In this document: positions 35,928 through 44,406 of the stretch, piece after piece
Numbering within the stretch: position 1 is the stretch's first letter
How the letters are laid out: the number at the start of each line of letters is the position of its first letter
Assembly: GCF_028289625.1 (NCBI RefSeq)
Contig: NZ_JANQOM010000013.1
Coordinates: forward strand, 124,001-188,000
Source: Winogradskyella sp.
GTDB lineage: Bacteria; Bacteroidota; Bacteroidia; Flavobacteriales; Flavobacteriaceae
Reading direction: 5' to 3'
Length of the DNA stretch: 64,000 nucleotides
Notes under the pieces: generated by a model
The model's input: only the letters and a program-made list of their open reading frames with translations
The model's database searches: none
Told to the model about the DNA's origin: nothing
Made by a program: the position numbers and the translations under genes

Positions 35928-36983
35928 ATGGCTACAAAGTCTCTAAAAAAACGCGAAAGCGAACTCGCAAATAGTAACAGACAACTCGAAATACTTTCTA
36001 ACGGTATTTTTCAAAGTGGAGAACTCCCCACTTTTGCAAACAAGATTGCTGAAACCAATCAATTTCCACTTAAAGCCAAAAAGCTAGAAATACTTCAAAT
36101 TAACGTTGGTTACATGTGTAATCAAGTATGTGAGCATTGCCATGTCGATGCTGGTCCTGATCGTAAAGAAATAATGACCAGAGTAACCATGCAACAATGT
36201 TTGGAAGTCATTAAAAATACTGGAGCTCATACTTTAGATCTAACTGGTGGCGCACCAGAAATGAATCCAGATTTTAGATGGTTTGTGGAGGAAGCTGCAA
36301 AAGCTGGCATTAAGGATTTTATTGTGCGTTCCAATCTGACCATTATTCGTGCAAACAAAAAATATTACGATTTACCTGAGTTTTTCAAAAAACACAACGT
36401 GCATGTGGTGAGTTCAATGCCACACTGGACAAGGGGTAAAACAGACAAACAACGTGGTGATGGCGTCTTTGACAAATCGATTAAAGCGCTTCAGGAGTTG
36501 AATGCTGTTGGTTATGGAATGCCCGACGGCGATTTAAGATTAGATTTGGTTTACAATCCATCAGGTGCATTTTTACCAGGAGACCAGGCGTCAATGGAAA
36601 AGGATTTCAAGAAGGCCTTAATGGAAGATTTTGGCATTCAATTCCATAACTTATTTGCCATAACCAATTTACCGATAAGTCGATTCTTAGATTATTTAAT
36701 TGCTTCAGAAAACTATGAAGATTACATGTATCAATTAGTTGAGGCTTATAATCCTACAGCCGTTGCCAATGTGATGTGCACCAATACTCTTTCTGTAAGC
36801 TGGGATGGGTATTTATATGATTGTGATTTTAACCAGATGCTAGAATTACCAGTAAATAGTAAAGTAAAACACATTTCGGAATACAACGAAGAACTGCTGG
36901 AAGGTAGAAACATCGTGATATCGCAACACTGCTATGGTTGTACAGCAGGTGCTGGTAGTAGTTGCCAAGGAACGGTTACTTAA
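35928..36983 (+). CDS. arsS: Arsenosugar biosynthesis radical SAM protein
   Basis: A 351-residue radical SAM enzyme. Cys64, Cys68 and Cys71 (YMCNQVCEHCHVDAG) bind the 4Fe-4S cluster, and LDLTGGAPEMNP is the GGE-like motif. The C-terminal Cys-rich part has MCTNTLSVSWDGYLYDCDF and HCYGCTAGAGSSCQG. ArsS family members join dimethylarsinous acid to the 5'-deoxyadenosyl group of SAM, giving an arsenylated deoxyadenosine. arsM, two arsenosugar-type transferases and a nucleoside phosphorylase are close by. Confidence 0.93.
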   Translation: MATKSLKKRESELANSNRQLEILSNGIFQSGELPTFANKIAETNQFPLKAKKLEILQINVGYMCNQVCEHCHVDAGPDRKEIMTRVTMQQCLEVIKNTGAHTLDLTGGAPEMNPDFRWFVEEAAKAGIKDFIVRSNLTIIRANKKYYDLPEFFKKHNVHVVSSMPHWTRGKTDKQRGDGVFDKSIKALQELNAVGYGMPDGDLRLDLVYNPSGAFLPGDQASMEKDFKKALMEDFGIQFHNLFAITNLPISRFLDYLIASENYEDYMYQLVEAYNPTAVANVMCTNTLSVSWDGYLYDCDFNQMLELPVNSKVKHISEYNEELLEGRNIVISQHCYGCTAGAGSSCQGTVT

Positions 36984-37000
36984 CTTTAAAATTGTAGACA

Positions 37001-37504
37001 ATGGACTTCATTAAACAAATTCTTTTTGGTGTTGCTTTAGTAATTTCAGCTTTTGGATCTTCTCAAGATTCTGTCTCTGAGTTATTAAAAAAATATAATA
37101 CCGAAAATATTCCATATATCACGGTGCAAGAATTAGCCTTACCTAATGAAGATGCCATTCTTTTAGATGCTAGAGAAGCCAAGGAATATAATACGAGTCA
37201 TCTAGAGAATGCCGTTCATGTTGGCTATGACTTCTTTGACATTAATTTGGTAACGAAGAACATCACAGACAAGTCCGCCAAGATTGTGGTCTACTGTTCT
37301 TTGGGAATTCGTTCTGAGGATGTCGCCGAACAATTAAAAAAAGAAGGTTATACCAATGTTTACAATTTATTTGGTGGTATTTTTGAATGGAAAAATAATG
37401 ACTTTACGGTTTACGACAATAATAATGAACCTACAGACGATGTACACACGTTTTCTGAAGAATGGAGCCAATGGCTTTTAAAAGGCAATAAAATATATGA
37501 CTGA
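37001..37504 (+). CDS. Exported rhodanese-like protein
   Basis: A 167-residue protein with an N-terminal hydrophobic export segment (about residues 3-21) and one rhodanese domain. Cys99 in VVYCSLGIRS is the sulfur-carrying residue and LLDAREAKEYNTSHLENAVH the conserved N-terminal block. Its last 8 nt overlap the next gene. In this cluster it may transfer sulfur to an arsenic compound (thioarsenosugars exist) or act as an arsenic-binding thiol; both are inference. Confidence 0.85.
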   Translation: MDFIKQILFGVALVISAFGSSQDSVSELLKKYNTENIPYITVQELALPNEDAILLDAREAKEYNTSHLENAVHVGYDFFDINLVTKNITDKSAKIVVYCSLGIRSEDVAEQLKKEGYTNVYNLFGGIFEWKNNDFTVYDNNNEPTDDVHTFSEEWSQWLLKGNKIYD

Positions 37505-38126
37505 TGCACTTGTAATTGTATTTGTTAAAAATATAAAATTAGGCACTGTAAAGACGAGGCTAGCAAAAACTATAGGCGATTATGGTGCTTTCGAAGTCTA
37601 TTCCGAATTGGTAAAAATTACAGAAAAAGCGACTTCGAAATTAAATGTAGATAAACGCATTTATTTCTCTAATGCGATTATCGATTCAAAATGGGAAAAC
37701 AATTACAAAGCGGTTCAGAAGGGGCTAGATTTAGGGGAACGCATGTTCAACGCCTTTAAAGACGGTTTTGAATCAGGTTACAAAAAGATTGTCTTAATTG
37801 GTTCTGACCTTCCAGAAATTAGCGAAACCCATATTGAAAAAGGTATTAAAGCCTTAGATAAAAACGAAGTTGTTTTTGGGCCTGCAGAAGATGGAGGCTA
37901 TTATCTTATAGGCTTAACGCGATTAATTCCTAAAATCTTCGAAAACAAACCATGGAGTCAAAGCCATCTTCTCAAAGTAACGTTACAAGAGTTACAGAAT
38001 CTTGACCTAACAGTTAGTACTTTAGACACCTTAAACGATATAGACACCTATGAAGATTTAATCGCTTCGAATTTTTATAAAAACAACCAAAAATTACAAG
38101 AAAAAATACAGCAGCTTAATGATTAA
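37497..38126 (+). CDS. TIGR04282-type transferase of arsenosugar synthesis (DUF2064)
   Basis: A 209-residue nucleotidyl/glycosyltransferase-A-fold protein of the DUF2064 family. VIVFVKNIKLGTVKTRLAKT is the nucleotide-sugar-binding N-terminus, VLIGSDLPEI the metal-binding strand, and VVFGPAEDGGYYLIGL the core motif. Family members are named arsenosugar biosynthesis glycosyltransferase and usually lie with arsS. It overlaps the rhodanese gene by 8 nt and the phosphorylase by 8 nt, so the genes are translationally coupled. Confidence 0.9.
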   Translation: MTDALVIVFVKNIKLGTVKTRLAKTIGDYGAFEVYSELVKITEKATSKLNVDKRIYFSNAIIDSKWENNYKAVQKGLDLGERMFNAFKDGFESGYKKIVLIGSDLPEISETHIEKGIKALDKNEVVFGPAEDGGYYLIGLTRLIPKIFENKPWSQSHLLKVTLQELQNLDLTVSTLDTLNDIDTYEDLIASNFYKNNQKLQEKIQQLND

Positions 38127-38931
38127 ATTTATCGAAGAAAGCACAAAATACTTAATAAAAAAGGGGTTTGATAATCCAGAAGCGGGCATTATACTTGGCA
38201 CTGGATTAGGACAATTAATCAGCGAAATTGAAATTATCGCTGAGGCCAGTTATAATCACATTCCTAATTTTCCTACGGCTACTGTAGAGTTTCACAAAGG
38301 CAAGCTGATTTACGGAAATTTTGAAGGCAAAAAAGTAGTAGTGATGCAAGGACGTTTTCACGTATATGAAGGGTATACACTTCAAGATGTGACTTTTCCC
38401 GTGAGAATTATGGAAAATTTGGGTATCAAAACGCTTTTGGTCTCCAATGCTGCAGGTGCTGTAAACTTAAACTTTAAAAAAGGTGAGTTAATGCTTATTG
38501 ATGATCACATCAATCTACAAGGAAGCTCACCTTTGGCATTTAAAGGTGTAGAACAATTAGGAGAGCGATTTACTGACATGAGTGCTCCTTACGATGCTGA
38601 GATAAATTCTAAAATTGAAACTATCGCCAAAGACAATGGCATAAAACTTCATAAAGGAGTATATGCCAGTGTGGTTGGACCTCAATTAGAGACCAGAGCT
38701 GAGTATAGAATGCTCAAGATTATCGGTGCAGATGCTATTGGCATGAGTACCGTTCCTGAAATTATTGTGGCCAATCATTTAAAATTAAAAGCGGCAGCAG
38801 TGTCAGTATTGACCGATGAATGCGACCCAGATAACTTAGAGCCTGTAGATATCGCAGAAATCATAGCTATGGCTGCAAAGGCAGAACCAAACATGATTAC
38901 CTTATTTAAAGAATTGATAAAAACCATTTAA
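38119..38931 (+). CDS. Purine-nucleoside phosphorylase, probably adenosine-type
   Basis: A 270-residue trimeric-type PNP. MQGRFHVYEGY, SNAAGAVNLNFKKGELMLID, GPQLETRAEYRMLK (Glu191) and GMSTVPE are the active-site blocks. Where human PNP has Asn243 in ITNKV, this protein has Asp233 in VLTDECDPDNL. In the human enzyme the Asn-to-Asp change is known to admit 6-aminopurines. The cluster context supports a job in removing adenine from the ArsS product 5'-deoxy-5'-dimethylarsinoyl-adenosine to leave an arsenoribose-1-phosphate; this is inference. Confidence 0.85.
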   Translation: MIKFIEESTKYLIKKGFDNPEAGIILGTGLGQLISEIEIIAEASYNHIPNFPTATVEFHKGKLIYGNFEGKKVVVMQGRFHVYEGYTLQDVTFPVRIMENLGIKTLLVSNAAGAVNLNFKKGELMLIDDHINLQGSSPLAFKGVEQLGERFTDMSAPYDAEINSKIETIAKDNGIKLHKGVYASVVGPQLETRAEYRMLKIIGADAIGMSTVPEIIVANHLKLKAAAVSVLTDECDPDNLEPVDIAEIIAMAAKAEPNMITLFKELIKTI

Positions 38932-38998
38932 CGTTATTCCGAACGAAGTGAAGGAATCTATATATGAGATTGCAACGTCACTTTGTTCCTCGCAATGA
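38932..38998. repeat. REP-like repeat between the phosphorylase and arsM genes
   Basis: The left part resembles GTnATTCCGAACGAAGTGAA with GGAATCT, and the right part, on the other strand, starts ATCATTGCGAGGAACAAAGT. Together they form an imperfect hairpin filling the 83-bp gap. It is of the same style as the element at 1404, with different arm composition, so it looks like a hybrid of two repeat variants. Confidence 0.7.
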
Positions 38999-39014
38999 TA
39001 AATAAAACAAACAT

Positions 39015-39983
39015 ATGAGTTACTTAGAAGCTACGCACGATTTATATAAAGAAGCGGCCTTAACACCAGATGTTGGGCTATGCTGTACTACCAATCCTGT
39101 TTGGGAATTGCCAGGACTGAAGATTCCAAAGATTATGCAAGAAATGAATTATGGCTGTGGCTCTACCGTACATGCGCGAGATTTAACCAATAACCCAAAA
39201 ATGCTATATGTTGGTGTTGGAGGTGGTATGGAATTATTGCAATTTTCATATTTCAATCGTCAAAAAGGAGGAGTCATTGGTGTAGATGTTGTAGATGAAA
39301 TGTTACAAGCTTCCCGAAAAAACTTTAAAGAAGCAGAGGTATTAAATCCATGGTTTAAAAGTGAGTTTGTAGAACTTAAAAAAGGAGATGCCATGAATCT
39401 TCCTGTTGAAGATAATAGTATTGATGTAGCCGCTCAGAATTGCTTATTCAATATTTTTAAAGCAGACGATCTTAAGAAAGCGATTGCTGAAATGTATCGC
39501 GTACTAAAGCCTCATGGTAGGTTGGTTATGAGCGATCCTACTTGCGAACAACCTATGAATGACGAATTGCGAAACGACGACAGATTACGTGCGCTGTGTT
39601 TAAGTGGAAGCTTACCCATAGCTGAATATGTTAAGATGTTAACTGATGCTGGTTTTGGCACCATAGAGATTAGAGCGCGCAAGCCATATAGAATACTAGA
39701 CCCTAAACACTATAATACGGATGAACTTATATACATTGAATCTATCGAAGTCGCGGCCATCAAGGATCCGATGCCTGCCGATGGACCATGTATTTTTACG
39801 GGTAAAGCAGCTATCTATTTTGGTGATGAAGACTATATTGATGATAACGCAGGTCATATTTTATTAAAGAATCAACCGTTGGCTATTTGTGATAAAACTG
39901 CTGCTGCTTTAGCGAGTTTAGGCAGAGATGATATCTTTATTAGCGAATCAACATGGCACTATGATGGTGGTGGCTGTTGTTAG
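39015..39983 (+). CDS. arsM: Arsenosugar-type arsenite methyltransferase
   Basis: A 322-residue SAM methyltransferase. The Rossmann motif is YVGVGGGMELLQF, with VIGVDVVDEM binding the SAM ribose. Conserved cysteines include Cys23/Cys24 in GLCCTTNP and Cys48 in NYGCGSTVH, which can hold arsenite as thiolate. The chain ends GGGCC. It methylates As(III) to the dimethyl stage that ArsS uses. It is longer than plain ArsM at the C-terminus, as expected for the arsenosugar branch. Confidence 0.92.
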   Translation: MSYLEATHDLYKEAALTPDVGLCCTTNPVWELPGLKIPKIMQEMNYGCGSTVHARDLTNNPKMLYVGVGGGMELLQFSYFNRQKGGVIGVDVVDEMLQASRKNFKEAEVLNPWFKSEFVELKKGDAMNLPVEDNSIDVAAQNCLFNIFKADDLKKAIAEMYRVLKPHGRLVMSDPTCEQPMNDELRNDDRLRALCLSGSLPIAEYVKMLTDAGFGTIEIRARKPYRILDPKHYNTDELIYIESIEVAAIKDPMPADGPCIFTGKAAIYFGDEDYIDDNAGHILLKNQPLAICDKTAAALASLGRDDIFISESTWHYDGGGCC

Positions 39984-40015
39984 GTCATAATATACGTAAT
40001 GACTATATTGCATTA

Positions 40016-41533
40016 ATGAGATTATCATTTGTAGTTATTATAGTTTTCTTCATTTCTTCTTTAGGATTTTGTCAGGAAATAGATAAAGGTGACGTTGTTA
40101 AGGACCGTCAATTCCTTATAGATAAGGGCGAACTTACAGCAGGAGATTCTCAGGGTAATTTCGTAGCCATAAGACCTCATATGGTTAATGGCTCATTGAG
40201 AAATTATTACGTAGAGTTCTATGAAAATCTCAATTATCAAGAACGTATTGAGATTACTACTAAAGATGGTACTGATATCTTAAAGGTTTTTTTATTTAAT
40301 GGTAAATGTTATGTTTTCCAAAAGGAAAAAGCGGGTAAAACTATGTCTTTGGTACTTAATGGTATTGATTTAAAAACAAAGGAAACATCACAAAACGTAA
40401 TATATTCAGTAAACAAAGACGATAACCCATACATCTTCAAAGCTTTAAAAAATGATTATTTTATTAAATTAGAAACAGCATCTAATATCGCTCTAAGTTT
40501 CCCCGTTTTAGAAAACAAAACTACCTATGTTATGGTCAGTGTCTTTTCAAAAGATATACAGCCCATAAAAACATTCAAGATTATTCCCGATAAATCCGAA
40601 TTATTCGAGAATATTAATTTTCTAAATACCCAACAAGCAAATGATAAATTCTATGCGCTTTTTCAGCTTAACAATTCTGCTACAGATAATTTTTACGAAT
40701 TGATAGAAACGGATGGAAGCAAAACACACTCCTTAAAAATAAAAATCCCTGATAATAGTTACGAACTTATCAATTCTAGAATAAAGAATAATAATTTGAT
40801 TATAAGTGGTATTTATTCTAATGTGAAAAAGGGTGGTTACAGAGGCTTTACCCACTATAGAATCGATTTAAATAATCTTAAGGTAATATCTTCTAAGCAA
40901 AGCCCTTTTTACAACGAAAATGCCGAAGCATACTTTTCAGGATTCTTCAAAGAAAACAGAAGTATAGATATTAAAGATATTTTTATAAATGACGATTTAG
41001 AAACGTATATCATAGGACAATTCTACATAAAACGGAGAGCCACATTACCTATTGGACTGCCTATTGCCGCATTTTCATTTTCTGGATTTGCTGGGTATAT
41101 AACCATAAATCCCATAAGCTCAAGCTATAAAGTTTTTGATGACATCTTAGTCGGAAAAATTGATAAAGACGGACATTTGAAATGGGATAGTATTTTACGC
41201 TTACGACGCACTGAAAAGATTACATCTAAGTCCAATAAACGAGACTCATCGACCTTTACATTTTTTGCTAATAACGAAATCAATATTCTTATCAATGCTT
41301 TAATTGATGATAAAAAAGGAAAATTAGTTGTAAAACAAGATAGACGGCCTAACAAAACCAATTTTTATAATATTACCGTAAACCCACATGGTGGAATTAC
41401 ACCGAATATTATATTTCCCAATGCCAATTCGGAAACCATATTTAGAGCTGAAAAAGCCATTAAATCAGAGAATATTATATATATTTTAGGTCAAGGCAAT
41501 ATGAGAAAACAACTATTGAAGTTAAAGTTTTAA
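40016..41533 (+). CDS. Secreted protein of unknown function in the arsenosugar cluster
   Basis: A 505-residue protein. The ATG at 40016 gives a clean signal peptide (MRLSFVVIIVFFISSLGFCQ); an upstream TTG would precede it with a non-signal stretch. The mature part is rich in beta strands, with blocks such as YYVEFYENLNYQERIEITTK and ITPNIIFPNANSETIFRAEK spaced in the manner of a beta-propeller, though I see no named repeat. It follows arsM by 32 nt and is 3 nt before the hydroxylase gene. No function is assigned. Confidence 0.7.
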   Translation: MRLSFVVIIVFFISSLGFCQEIDKGDVVKDRQFLIDKGELTAGDSQGNFVAIRPHMVNGSLRNYYVEFYENLNYQERIEITTKDGTDILKVFLFNGKCYVFQKEKAGKTMSLVLNGIDLKTKETSQNVIYSVNKDDNPYIFKALKNDYFIKLETASNIALSFPVLENKTTYVMVSVFSKDIQPIKTFKIIPDKSELFENINFLNTQQANDKFYALFQLNNSATDNFYELIETDGSKTHSLKIKIPDNSYELINSRIKNNNLIISGIYSNVKKGGYRGFTHYRIDLNNLKVISSKQSPFYNENAEAYFSGFFKENRSIDIKDIFINDDLETYIIGQFYIKRRATLPIGLPIAAFSFSGFAGYITINPISSSYKVFDDILVGKIDKDGHLKWDSILRLRRTEKITSKSNKRDSSTFTFFANNEINILINALIDDKKGKLVVKQDRRPNKTNFYNITVNPHGGITPNIIFPNANSETIFRAEKAIKSENIIYILGQGNMRKQLLKLKF

Positions 41534-41536
41534 TTT

Positions 41537-42418
41537 TTGGAAAAGTACATAGACATTATAAAGAATTCCTATTCTGGGTATTGGAATTATCTTAAATACG
41601 AACTCATTGACCTTAATCATTGGGATAATTATTTTTATGGACTTATTATAATTTCGATTGCTGTTTGGCTACTTGAAATTGCTTTCCCTTGGCGCAAAGG
41701 ACAAGCACTTTTTAGAAAAGATTTCTGGCTAGACACCTTCTATATGTTTTTCAATTTCTTTGTATTGAATCTCATAGTACTTATTGCATTGTCTAATACA
41801 GTCGCTGAGTTATTAAATGATGGTTTAAGTGCTATAGGCTTGTCCTTATCGAGTTTTCAGTTATTTGATTCAACCGATTTACCAAAATGGCTTGGTTTAC
41901 TTGTTTTCTTTTTAGTCAATGATTTTGTACAATGGAATACGCATCGTCTTTTGCACAGAGTACCCTTTTTATGGAATTTCCATAAAGTACATCACTCGGT
42001 AAAAGAAATGGGATTCGCGGCTCATCTGCGCTATCATTGGATGGAGCCTGTGGTTTATAATTCTATACGATACATTCCACTGGCAATTATTGCAAATTAC
42101 AGTTCTCAAGATGTAGCAATAATATACTTCTTTTCGATTGCTATAGGTCATTTAAACCATGCTAATTTGGGTTGGGATTATGGTGTTTTAAAATACATTT
42201 TCAATAATCCCAAAATGCACATTTGGCATCACGCTAAAGATTTACCAAAACATGTAAGGTACGGCGTTAATTTCGGACTAACACTGAGTCTTTGGGACTA
42301 CCTTTTTAAAACCAATTATATACCGCATGATGGTAGAGATATTGAGCTTGGTTTTGAAGGTGACGAAGATTTTCCAAAGGATTTTGTGAGTCAGGAATTA
42401 TACCCAATAAAAAAATGA
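41537..42418 (+). CDS. Membrane fatty-acid hydroxylase / sterol desaturase family protein
   Basis: A 293-residue membrane di-iron enzyme with several hydrophobic helices. It starts at a TTG (41537), the only start after the in-frame stop at 41531. The His motifs HRLLHR, FHKVHH, HLNHANLG and MHIWHH supply the iron ligands. It should hydroxylate or desaturate a lipid. Inside an arsenosugar cluster it suggests that the end product may be an arsenolipid, or it may only be a co-transcribed lipid enzyme. It overlaps the next gene by 4 nt (ATGA). Confidence 0.88.
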   Translation: MEKYIDIIKNSYSGYWNYLKYELIDLNHWDNYFYGLIIISIAVWLLEIAFPWRKGQALFRKDFWLDTFYMFFNFFVLNLIVLIALSNTVAELLNDGLSAIGLSLSSFQLFDSTDLPKWLGLLVFFLVNDFVQWNTHRLLHRVPFLWNFHKVHHSVKEMGFAAHLRYHWMEPVVYNSIRYIPLAIIANYSSQDVAIIYFFSIAIGHLNHANLGWDYGVLKYIFNNPKMHIWHHAKDLPKHVRYGVNFGLTLSLWDYLFKTNYIPHDGRDIELGFEGDEDFPKDFVSQELYPIKK

Positions 42419-43341
42419 AAATTATCTACATATGTTTTTTAGTGATTTTAATTACCTCATGTAGTGGCACAAAAAGAGCCATTGAAAGTGTACCTGACAA
42501 GACAAAAGAGGTTGAAATTACAACGGAGAAGCCTGATAAAGTTGCGACTACTGAACCCAAAAGCGTTAATGAAATCAAAGATAATAATACTGCCGCTGAA
42601 GTAACTACTGAAGAGGATACCAAAGAACTTAATAAAAAGCAAGGCGATTCAATTAGCGACAACGTCTCTCTTAAACAAGATATTTCTAAAAGCGAGGGAT
42701 ATTTGCATGATTTATTTGATAGCCTTTTGCAAAAACATGTGTCCAGTGATGGAAAAGTTAGCTATAAAGGGTTTAAAAACTCGCATAAAGAGTTACTAGA
42801 TTATATTGATGTTCTTACCATGCTTTATCCAGAACTTAGTAAGCTTTCAAGAGAAGACAAACTAGCTTATTGGATTAATGCCTACAACTCCTTAACTATA
42901 GATTTAATACTACGTAACTACCCTTTAAAAAGCATTAAAGACATCAAAGACCCTTGGGATCAACGTCTTTGGAAGTTTGGAGATAAGTGGTTAAACCTTA
43001 ACGATATTGAACATAAGATTTTGCGCAAAATGAACGAGCCTCGTATTCATTTTGCCATTGTTTGCGCATCGGAATCGTGTCCTAAACTGCTTAACGAAGC
43101 ATTTACGGCTGATAACTTGGAGTTACAGTTAACGAGCGTTACAAAAGTATTTCTATCTGATACTTCAAAAAATGAGATTTCAGAAGATAATATAAAGTTA
43201 TCCAAGATTTTTAAATGGTTTGCTAAGGACTTTAAAAATAATGGAAGTTTAATTGATTTTTTAAATCAATATACCGAAGTAACCATTTCAAATAAAGCCA
43301 AGAAAAGTTTTAAAGATTATGACTGGAGCTTGAATAATTAA
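42415..43341 (+). CDS. DUF547 lipoprotein
   Basis: A 308-residue protein with a lipoprotein signal (VILITSC, Cys16), a Glu/Thr/Lys-rich linker of about 70 residues, and a DUF547 domain from about residue 100. Domain blocks are KLAYWINAYNSLTIDLILRN, LNLNDIEHKILRK and HFAIVCASESCPKL, with conserved Cys and His. Function of the family is not established. A second DUF547 gene lies at 52424. The linker and 4-nt overlap place it with the preceding hydroxylase gene. Confidence 0.85.
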   Translation: MKIIYICFLVILITSCSGTKRAIESVPDKTKEVEITTEKPDKVATTEPKSVNEIKDNNTAAEVTTEEDTKELNKKQGDSISDNVSLKQDISKSEGYLHDLFDSLLQKHVSSDGKVSYKGFKNSHKELLDYIDVLTMLYPELSKLSREDKLAYWINAYNSLTIDLILRNYPLKSIKDIKDPWDQRLWKFGDKWLNLNDIEHKILRKMNEPRIHFAIVCASESCPKLLNEAFTADNLELQLTSVTKVFLSDTSKNEISEDNIKLSKIFKWFAKDFKNNGSLIDFLNQYTEVTISNKAKKSFKDYDWSLNN

Positions 43342-43372
43342 ATTCAACTAGCATCAAACCAAAAGATTAACC

Positions 43373-44242
43373 ATGATAAGTATAGTAATTCCTGTTTTAA
43401 ACGAAGCCGATATGATTGGCGATTTACTGAAGCACTTATCAAAAAATTCAACCCAGAAAAATATATCAGATATTATTGTTGTGGATGGTGGCAGTACTGA
43501 TAGTACGCAAGAAATCGTCTCTGGTTTTGTAACCTCTAGTAATTCTGAATTTGATGAGGAATTCTACTTCAATAGTACTAATAAGAACTATAAAAAAGCG
43601 GATGCATTAGTTTTCGATACGTCACGCTCTCAAAGGGACGCTCCAACTGATGTAAAATTAGATTCTGCCTCGATGACAAATCCTGAAATAAGTTCAGGAT
43701 TGGCGGCTCAATCAAAAATACTTTTGCTTGATTCGCCAAAAGGACGTGCTAAACAAATGAACCTAGGTGCCAAACATGCTAAAGGAAGTATTCTCTACTT
43801 TTTACATGCAGATGCATTTCCTCCTAAAGACTTTGATCAACTTATCATTAATGAGGTTAAAAGAGGTAATGATGCTGGTTGTTTTAGAATGCAATTTAAT
43901 AGTAGGCATTGGTGGTTACGTCTTGCGAGTTGGCTAACACAATTTTCTTGGCGTGCTTGCAGAGGTGGTGACCAAAGTCAGTTTATTACCAAAGCGTTGT
44001 TTGATGAAATTGGAGGCTATGATGAGCGCTATGTTATTTATGAAGACAATATCTTAATCAACGAACTCTATAGGCGTAGAGAATTCGTTGTTATCAATAA
44101 AAAGATAAGAACCTCTGCCCGACTCTACAAAAAGGTCGGTATTTGGAAATTGCAATATCATTTCTGGGCGATTTATGTTAAACGCTGGTTTGGTGCTTCG
44201 GCTGAGGAGATGTTGGCATATTACAGAAAGCATATCTATTGA
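43373..44242 (+). CDS. TIGR04283-type arsenosugar glycosyltransferase with a long insert
   Basis: A 289-residue GT2 transferase; relatives are about 230. Residues 1-50 (ISIVIPVLNEADMIGDLLKH, VVDGGSTDSTQEIV) and 115-289 (LLDSPKGRAKQMNLGAKHAK, YFLHADAFPP, GGDQSQFITKALFDEIGG) match the family. Between them, residues about 52-114 are extra, low in hydrophobics and encoded by repeat-like DNA with palindromes. The insert keeps the frame. The enzyme may be functional with a surface loop, or may be damaged. Confidence 0.88.
   Translation: MISIVIPVLNEADMIGDLLKHLSKNSTQKNISDIIVVDGGSTDSTQEIVSGFVTSSNSEFDEEFYFNSTNKNYKKADALVFDTSRSQRDAPTDVKLDSASMTNPEISSGLAAQSKILLLDSPKGRAKQMNLGAKHAKGSILYFLHADAFPPKDFDQLIINEVKRGNDAGCFRMQFNSRHWWLRLASWLTQFSWRACRGGDQSQFITKALFDEIGGYDERYVIYEDNILINELYRRREFVVINKKIRTSARLYKKVGIWKLQYHFWAIYVKRWFGASAEEMLAYYRKHIY
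43621..43702. repeat. Repeat elements inserted in-frame in a glycosyltransferase gene
   Basis: Within the insert of the glycosyltransferase are three repeat-like pieces: GTCACGCTCTCAAAGGGACG (43621-43640), AGATTCTGCCTCGATGAC (43660-43677) and a near-perfect palindrome AATCCTGAA-ATAAG-TTCAGGATT (43679-43701). The palindrome resembles the dispersed flavobacterial repeat ATCCTGAA-n5-TTCAGGAT; a related intergenic one is at 46968. Repeat origin is judged by resemblance within the window and memory of such genomes. Confidence 0.65.
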
Positions 44243-44406
44243 ATTTTCTTCCTTTTATTGTTGTCCTAAAATCAAATATTCCATAATTTACAATGGCACC
44301 CAATCCATCTTATAGATAGCGTTAACATTATTATGCAGTTAAGCTAAACTGGAACAATTGTTGATGTAATCTAAAATGACAGATTAATTCTTTAAAATTA
44401 TGGATA

